Positions 49,535 to 56,883 of a stretch of 56,883 nt of DNA are shown here, in pieces (within the stretch, counting starts at the first letter, position 1; each line of letters begins with the position of its first letter). Source of the stretch: Clostridiales bacterium UBA6981 (lineage in GTDB: Bacteria > Bacillota > Clostridia > Oscillospirales > Oscillospiraceae). The position numbers and the translations under genes are program-made. Under the pieces are notes generated by a model that saw only the letters and a program-made list of their open reading frames with translations, did not search any database and was not told the DNA's origin. The stretch covers positions 1-56,883 of the forward strand of contig DJYJ01000045.1 in the NCBI GenBank assembly GCA_002450075.1, read 5' to 3'.

Positions 49535-50051
49535 CGTATCCGTCCTTTCTTGCGATCACAATATGGTAGCCGCACTTTCCCTTCGGCAGCGCGCAGCAGT
49601 CCGTCTCCTCCCGCCACAGCGCCTCGAGATAATACTCCCGCCACTGCGGTGTGATGTCTTCGCTGTGCAAAACGGTAAAGCCCGCAGATGTGAGAAGCGG
49701 CGCGGGAGCTTCAAAGAATACGTCGGATAGCAGCAGGAGACCGCCGGTCTTTAATAGCCGGTACGCTTCCCGAAGCGCCCCAGCCACATTGCCGGAGACA
49801 AAAAAGGCACACTGAGAGATCACCGCGTCAAAGCTCCCGTCCGGGAACGGCGCGGCGAGAAAGTCACCCCGTAGTACCTCCGGCGCGCGCGGCGCAAGGT
49901 CGATCCCCACGGCGTCAAAGCCAAGGGAGCGCAGCAGGGCGAGCGTCTCGCCCGCACCGGCGCCCATGTCGAGCACGCGCGCCCCTTTTTTGAGCGGCGC
50001 GAGCGAGAGCATATGCCGGCTGTGCGCTTCTCCGCCGGGATGGCCGTTCAT
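49521..50051 (-). CDS. Class I SAM-dependent methyltransferase, DVU_1556/TrsM type
   Basis: 176 residues. SAM motif I VLDMGAGAGETLALL, acidic post-I GIDLAP, and FDAVISQCAFFVSG. The N-terminal MNGHPGGEAHSRHML is typical for this family in the C-GCAxxG-C-C cluster. Near the end CCALPKGKCGYHIVIARK. The methyl acceptor is unknown; context with a radical SAM enzyme and a Cys-rich protein suggests maturation of a peptide or cofactor. Confidence 0.78.
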   Translation of the reverse strand: MNGHPGGEAHSRHMLSLAPLKKGARVLDMGAGAGETLALLRSLGFDAVGIDLAPRAPEVLRGDFLAAPFPDGSFDAVISQCAFFVSGNVAGALREAYRLLKTGGLLLLSDVFFEAPAPLLTSAGFTVLHSEDITPQWREYYLEALWREETDCCALPKGKCGYHIVIARKDGYDGPV

Positions 50052-50269
50052 TTATCCTCCAGCGCGCGCTCGACAGACGCGACCTTGCCGAGCGCCAGCT
50101 CCTCCGGCACATAGACAAAGCCGCAGACCGGGCAGACGGGCAGCTCGACGGGGAAGCCGTTGTCGAGATACATGAACTTCGCCTTACCCTTTTCAAGCGG
50201 CACGCCGCATTTGAAGCAGGTGAGCTTTCCCAGAGGATCTACGGTATAGTAATTCTTTTCGGCAGCCAT
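50048..50269 (-). CDS. Zinc-ribbon/rubredoxin-like redox protein, DVU_1557 type
   Basis: 73 residues with two CxxC pairs (LTCFKCGVP and LPVCPVCGFVYV), an arrangement that can bind zinc or one iron as in rubredoxin. Stop overlaps the methyltransferase start by four bases. Probably a small electron carrier or chaperone of the operon. Confidence 0.78.
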   Translation of the reverse strand: MAAEKNYYTVDPLGKLTCFKCGVPLEKGKAKFMYLDNGFPVELPVCPVCGFVYVPEELALGKVASVERALEDK

Positions 50270-50274
50270 GACGA

Positions 50275-52569
50275 TTATCCCTCCCGCTTCTCAACTCTCA
50301 TGCGGTGGCTGTACGCACGATGTACGGTAAAGCTGTCCTCACCCTCGCGGGAAAACTTGACCCAGAAGGTCGCGTTGCCGACGCGCCGGCGCGCCACGAG
50401 CAAACCGTCTTCGGCGTCCAGGACCGCCTCGCCTGTCTGGCGGAAATCCTGCAAAACAGCGATCACATCGTCGGTCAGGATCATGCGGTCGTCCATCATG
50501 CGCCGCGCCTCATCGGTATAGTTCAGTTCAAAATCCAGCTTCATCTCAGCCGTCTCCTCATGCCACAGCTCGTGCAGCAGTTCTTTTTTCAGTACAAGCC
50601 GGTTGCGACGCTTTTCACTGATGTCCGGCGGCGCGCCCGCGTCCGTGCCGTAGCACAGCTCGAGCAGGTGGCGCGATTCGCGCCCCTGACGGGCAAAGCG
50701 GTCGCGGCAGGCCATACAGTAGGTAATGTAGGGCGCGTCCGCACGCTCGAGACATTTCTCCGTCATCTCGGCCGCCACCTCGCGGTTGGCATAGGCGGCG
50801 AGCCCGCCGTAGCCGCAGCAGGGGGAGCGGTCGCCGGAATAGGGGGTGTCGATCAGCTCGCAGCCGAGCTGCGCGGCAAGGGTGCGGATCGCCGTTTGTG
50901 TCTCCTTGTCACCGCGGGCACCGCAGGAATCGTGCAGCGCCGCCGGACGGTCAAGGCCGCGGGCGCCCTTCGGCAGCCCAAGTTCGAGCAAAACGTCCCA
51001 AATGCCTTTTATGGTAAGCCCCTCATGGGTCGATAGTTCTTTTTTACAGGTCGGGCAGCCCGCGATCACGATCGGGTCGCCGAGGCGGGCAAGCTCACGG
51101 CCCAAAAATTCGCGCGTCTGCGCCTCCATCTCATAGCGCCCGGCCCAGTCGCAGATCGCGCCGCAGCAGCCGAGCATCAGTGCTACGCCTCCTTCAAGCC
51201 GCGCGCAGAGATCCTCATAGGCCGCGCGCACGGTCTCCGGCGCGATGGCCGAGGCCTGGCAGCCGGGGAAAAAGACATAGCGGCACCTCTCATAGCCCGG
51301 CTGGGGCCGGGCGAGGAAGGCCTCGTTATTGGAAAAGAGCATGTCCATCAATGCAAACTCGTGCGGGGCAAGGGGCATCTTGTCCGTCGAGACCATGTTG
51401 CGCCGCGCAATGTGGCAGACCTGAGCCATGTCGAAGCCCCTGGGGCAGACGACGCTGCACTGTCCGCAGAGTGAGCAGGCGTTCATGGGCTTGTTGAGCT
51501 GATGGTCGCCCATAATGATCTGGGTATTGTTGTAGATCTCCCGGGAGAGCAGCCCGGGATATTTTTTGTAATGCTGCAGATAGGCGCAGCTCTTCATACA
51601 CTCCTCACAGCGGCACTGGAGGCAGCGCTTCGCCTCCTTCTGCGCTTGCTCGGGCGAATAGCCACTGTCGGGGATTTCCACCCGTCGGAGGGCTTTCGCC
51701 TCCGAAAGATCGGTATAGAGCTCGCTCTCGCACGCGCCCTCCTGACCGCGGGTGTTGCGGGGATCGAGCTTCTGCGCCAGTCTGTCGACGGTCAGCGCGG
51801 CCTTCTTCGCGCCGAAGGCGGCGTCCATGACGCTCTCCTCCCCGCCGCAGACGAGCTGCTCTGCCTCGCAGAGCATCAGCTCCGGAATGACGGGGGAGTT
51901 GGGGAAAAGAAGGGAGCGGACCGTGTCGGAAATACATAGGACGTCGAACGCGGTACGCTTATCCTCAAGAAAAGCGCGGTCGATCGCGCGGGAGAATTCA
52001 AATTGAATGTCTTTGCCGCGCAGCCGTTTCAGCTCAAGGGCAAAGGCCTCCTCATCCAAAAAGGGAGCCGCGCAGCGCAGAAAAGCTTCCGGATCGGCCT
52101 GCTCGCAGAACACAGTCAGCGGATAGGCCTTCTTTTCCAGCTCGCCCGCGAGCAGGAGCGGGAACAGTCCGGAGCCGAGGATCGCAACGGTCTTGCGCTT
52201 TTTCATGCGGAAGACACTCCCACCGCGCGAGGCCTCGCCATAGCGGGCGACGGCTGCCTCAATCGCGCGGATCGCGATCGCGTCGCCGATCTCGCCGAGA
52301 CGGCATTTTCCTTCGCACGGCGCTTCACAGCCGGCGGCGAGAACAAGCGGGAAGGGCGCGATCTTTTCATACAGCCCGAGCGCCTTTTTGAAATCGCCGT
52401 CTGCCGCGGCCTTGAGAAAGGCGCGCGTGTCGAGCTTCAGCGGGCAGGCGGCATTGCAGAAGGGAGGCTCCTCATAGACGCAGCGCGCGACCATGCTGTC
52501 CATCTCTTCCTTGGAGATCTTGTTGACCTTATAGACGTGGGTCGAGCCTCTCTCTTGGATCTGGGACAT
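50275..52569 (-). CDS. HdrD-like dicluster Fe-S electron-transfer protein with degenerate pyridine-nucleotide oxidoreductase domain
   Basis: 764 residues. Order: GltD-like N-terminal cluster domain (CNAACPLKLDTRAFL, CEAPCEGKC; residues 35-95); a Rossmann remnant VAILGSGLFPLLLAG near 128-142 where a normal FAD site would be GxGxxG; a [4Fe-4S] dicluster region (CLQCRCEECMKSC, ACSLCGQCSVVCPRG); two CCG-type heterodisulfide reductase domains (FFPGCQAS to GCCGAICDW, and HDSCGARG to PCCGYGG); and a C-terminal DUF-like tail. It likely passes electrons between the aldehyde oxidoreductase and a thiol/disulfide or other carrier. AGGAGG precedes the ATG. Confidence 0.8.
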   Translation of the reverse strand: MSQIQERGSTHVYKVNKISKEEMDSMVARCVYEEPPFCNAACPLKLDTRAFLKAAADGDFKKALGLYEKIAPFPLVLAAGCEAPCEGKCRLGEIGDAIAIRAIEAAVARYGEASRGGSVFRMKKRKTVAILGSGLFPLLLAGELEKKAYPLTVFCEQADPEAFLRCAAPFLDEEAFALELKRLRGKDIQFEFSRAIDRAFLEDKRTAFDVLCISDTVRSLLFPNSPVIPELMLCEAEQLVCGGEESVMDAAFGAKKAALTVDRLAQKLDPRNTRGQEGACESELYTDLSEAKALRRVEIPDSGYSPEQAQKEAKRCLQCRCEECMKSCAYLQHYKKYPGLLSREIYNNTQIIMGDHQLNKPMNACSLCGQCSVVCPRGFDMAQVCHIARRNMVSTDKMPLAPHEFALMDMLFSNNEAFLARPQPGYERCRYVFFPGCQASAIAPETVRAAYEDLCARLEGGVALMLGCCGAICDWAGRYEMEAQTREFLGRELARLGDPIVIAGCPTCKKELSTHEGLTIKGIWDVLLELGLPKGARGLDRPAALHDSCGARGDKETQTAIRTLAAQLGCELIDTPYSGDRSPCCGYGGLAAYANREVAAEMTEKCLERADAPYITYCMACRDRFARQGRESRHLLELCYGTDAGAPPDISEKRRNRLVLKKELLHELWHEETAEMKLDFELNYTDEARRMMDDRMILTDDVIAVLQDFRQTGEAVLDAEDGLLVARRRVGNATFWVKFSREGEDSFTVHRAYSHRMRVEKREG

Positions 52570-52654
52570 TTCTTCAAGCCTCCTGTCTGTGAAAACTGGG
52601 GATGCGGCATTGGCCGCATCCCCATTATACCATTGGATCTATGATTTGGAAAGC

Positions 52655-55414
<2,760 letters not shown>

Positions 55415-55488
55415 GTGTTTGCTCCTCCTCTTTTGATTGATCGCATATGGATTTTTACCCTTATCGTGTTATAAGGGGAATGCACGTA

Positions 55489-55743
55489 TTAGTGGCTGTG
55501 GCCGCCGCAGGGATCCTTGTCCGGCCCTTTCCCGGTCAGATCCCGGACGCGCTCGATCCCACGGGGCGTGTAGAAAACAAGCTGGGAGAGAGAGCCGTCC
55601 ATGTTTTCGCCGCGCAGGCGGAGAAAATTGGCGTTTTCATAGTATTCGATGGGGAGCTCGCGGCGGTAGACCTTCCCGGTCTTCGGATCGGTGACCTCAA
55701 CGGTCACACTGTCGGCTGCAAGCTCGAAGAGTTCCTCGTTCAT
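55489..55743 (-). CDS. Small protein of unknown function heading the oxidoreductase operon
   Basis: 84 residues from ATG 55743 (GGGAGGT eight bases upstream). Beta-rich (VTVEVTDPKTGKVYRREL, LVFYTPRGIERV) with a C-terminal tail DPCGGHSH that could bind a metal. No family recognised. It precedes the aldehyde oxidoreductase by 74 bp and follows the operon promoter, so it belongs to the same unit. Confidence 0.7.
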   Translation of the reverse strand: MNEELFELAADSVTVEVTDPKTGKVYRRELPIEYYENANFLRLRGENMDGSLSQLVFYTPRGIERVRDLTGKGPDKDPCGGHSH

Positions 55744-55784
55744 GGGAATCGACCTCCCTTTTACAGGCATACTTCTACGCCTCT

Positions 55785-55814
55785 ATGATACGCTTCAAAA
55801 ATGCGAAGTATCAA
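55785..55814 (-). promoter_or_regulatory. Promoter of the molybdenum oxidoreductase operon with overlapping inverted repeat
   Basis: Minus strand TTGATA (55814-55809), 18-bp spacer, TATCAT (55790-55785). An inverted repeat TGATACgCTTC (55786-55796) and GAAGTATCA (55805-55813), 8-nt centre, covers both boxes: a candidate operator. Confidence 0.5.
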
Positions 55815-55822
55815 GTTATAAC

Positions 55823-55857
55823 AAAAAGCAATTCGCAGAACTTGCGAATTGCTTTTT
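55823..55857 (-). terminator. Terminator of the TylF-type gene
   Basis: Perfect 15-bp stem AAAAAGCAATTCGCA (55823-55837) with 55843-55857, 5-nt loop, T-run on the minus strand. Confidence 0.8.
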
Positions 55858-55898
55858 GTAGATAATACACAAGATTTCAAAATGATTAACAGCGTTAA

Positions 55899-56852
55899 TT
55901 ATACAGAAATTACCACAGTTCCGCTGATGTCGCACAGAGGAAGCTTGTGAAGGTGCGTCCCCGTCTCATCCTCATAGCGGCGCAGCGCCTCCCGCACGCC
56001 CGGGAGCAGGGGAGAGAGACAGTCGTGCAGAAGAAGGTATCCGCCGGGATTGATGCGCGGCAGGAAGAAACGAAGCCCGGCGAGAGTGCTCTCCTTGAGA
56101 TCGACGTCGAGCGAGACGAGACAGAAGCGCTCGTCCTCGAGACACTCTGCCGTCGCGGGAAACAGGCCGGGACGGAAAACGGCCTTGTCCGGATGCGGGA
56201 GAAGAGAGCGCACGCGTTCCGGAGATGTGTTTTCATGTGCCTCGGTGAAGCCGCGCCCCTCGCGGGCGGCCTCCGCGGGGTCAAAGCCGGAAAAGGTGTC
56301 GAAGAGGTAGAGCGTCCGCTCCGGCAGCAGCGCATTGATACAGCGGGCAAAGCCGCCTCGGTAAACGCCGAGCTCCGCCGCCGCGCCGCTCACGCCGTCA
56401 AGCTCGCGGCAGAGCGCCTCGAGCGTGCGTACGCGGACATAATCGCCATCGAGATCGCGCTCTGAAAGCGCACTCTTCCCGACCCACAGCGGCTCGCGCA
56501 CAAGACGCGGGCGGCGCCGCAGCTCCTCGAGCAGGGGAGCGGGCAGCTCCTCCGCACCGGGACAGGCGGCGCTGCGGTCAGACAGGAGCCAGTTGTTTTT
56601 GACATATAACAGCTTCTCCGGCGCGATGCCACAGCTTTCGGCGCGGCGCGCGATCTCCTCGGTATGACTGCTGGCCACCAGAATGAGTGTGTCGGAAGAA
56701 TCTTCAAACTGTTCCGGCCGCAGTACGGGGCGGCCGAGGAAACGGTCGCAGGCCGGGTCGCTGTCAAGAAAGGCCGTGACGGACGCCGGATCGAGCCAGC
56801 GGTCGACAAGATCGCCCGCGCCGCAGCCGGTCCCCCAGATATACAGCTTCAT
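55899..56852 (-). CDS. TylF/MycF-type methyltransferase with N-terminal Rossmann-like domain
   Basis: 317 residues. Residues 1-85 (LYIWGTGCGAGDLVDRWL, LILVASSHTEEIARRA) are a small nucleotide-sugar-like binding domain. Residues 120-317 are a macrocin-O-methyltransferase domain: AAELGVYRGGFARCINALLP, LYLFDTFSGFD and FCLVSLDVDLKESTLAGLRFF with the metal-binding Asp, then GGYLLLHDC. It probably methylates a sugar or glycolipid hydroxyl; no glycan cluster is visible at this edge. AAGGAGG precedes the ATG, and a TATAAT (56874-56869, minus) lies unusually close to it. Confidence 0.82.
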   Translation of the reverse strand: MKLYIWGTGCGAGDLVDRWLDPASVTAFLDSDPACDRFLGRPVLRPEQFEDSSDTLILVASSHTEEIARRAESCGIAPEKLLYVKNNWLLSDRSAACPGAEELPAPLLEELRRRPRLVREPLWVGKSALSERDLDGDYVRVRTLEALCRELDGVSGAAAELGVYRGGFARCINALLPERTLYLFDTFSGFDPAEAAREGRGFTEAHENTSPERVRSLLPHPDKAVFRPGLFPATAECLEDERFCLVSLDVDLKESTLAGLRFFLPRINPGGYLLLHDCLSPLLPGVREALRRYEDETGTHLHKLPLCDISGTVVISV

Positions 56853-56883
56853 GCCTCAGCCTCCTTGTATTATAGAGTAGTAG

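Overview
The window is about 57 kb of densely packed, GC-rich chromosomal DNA. Genes run on both strands in tight operons with many ATGA stop/start overlaps, strong AGGAGG-type ribosome binding sites and perfect-stem terminators. Gene content (Rbs-type sugar ABC transporter, GPH symporters, SpoIIE-type phosphatase, two-gene SufCB/SmsCB set, lipoproteins with LAAC lipoboxes, C-GCAxxG-C-C and DUF5714 proteins, anaerobic molybdenum aldehyde oxidoreductase) fits an anaerobic gut member of the Clostridia, most likely of the Oscillospiraceae/Ruminococcaceae type. That assignment is inference; no rRNA or tRNA gene was seen.

Layout. 1-2.7 kb: end of an HD-domain hydrolase, then a GPH sugar symporter overlapping a PIG-L deacetylase. 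2.9-3.9 kb: an HTH/TPR regulator. 4.1-17.7 kb: a DeoR repressor and a small-molecule kinase on the minus strand, divergent from an eleven-gene plus-strand operon: sugar-binding lipoprotein, two-domain ATPase, permease, DeoC-type aldolase, TIM-barrel isomerase/lyase, three Gfo/Idh/MocA oxidoreductases, a GH1 enzyme with an altered active-site motif, an ABM-fold protein and a hexokinase. This set suggests import of a glycoside or unusual sugar, oxidation/elimination through keto intermediates, and phosphorylation of the released hexose.

17.8-22.5 kb is the strangest part. Two 320-bp direct repeats (A and B) flank a secreted 5'-nucleotidase gene. Each repeat is a chimera of the 3' end of mutY (minus strand) and the 3' end of a PIG-L gene (plus strand), joined at a short shared sequence. 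Both parental genes are in the window: mutY at 21.5-22.5 kb and PIG-L at 1.9-2.7 kb. The arrangement looks like serial insertion or duplication at the 3' end of mutY, with an HTH/membrane regulator and the nucleotidase as cargo.

22.6-28.2 kb: a type-B carboxylesterase and a GH31 glycosidase converge on a second GPH symporter with a macro-domain protein. 28.4-38.1 kb: a membrane-fused spermidine-synthase-like protein, free-methionine-R-sulfoxide reductase, a SufCB (Sms-type) Fe-S assembly pair, a Gate-domain membrane protein, a three-gene operon (AlkZ-related protein, Pr6Pr-type membrane protein, Cys-rich membrane-anchored esterase), and a D-aminoacylase-type amidohydrolase. 38.2-45.8 kb: a two-repeat cystatin-like lipoprotein, a sensor-SpoIIE phosphatase overlapping a MATE transporter fused to an anti-sigma-kinase-type ATPase, a DUF3089 lipoprotein hydrolase, a secreted transglutaminase and another lipoprotein.

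45.8-55.8 kb is a nine-gene minus-strand operon around a molybdenum aldehyde oxidoreductase: an 84-aa protein, the oxidoreductase, an HdrD-like Fe-S electron-transfer protein, a zinc-ribbon redox protein, a methyltransferase, a C-GCAxxG-C-C protein, a radical SAM protein, an AMP-dependent CoA ligase and a DUF5714 protein. It matches the conserved but functionally undescribed DVU_1553-1557-type set known from Desulfovibrio. The window ends with a TylF-type methyltransferase.
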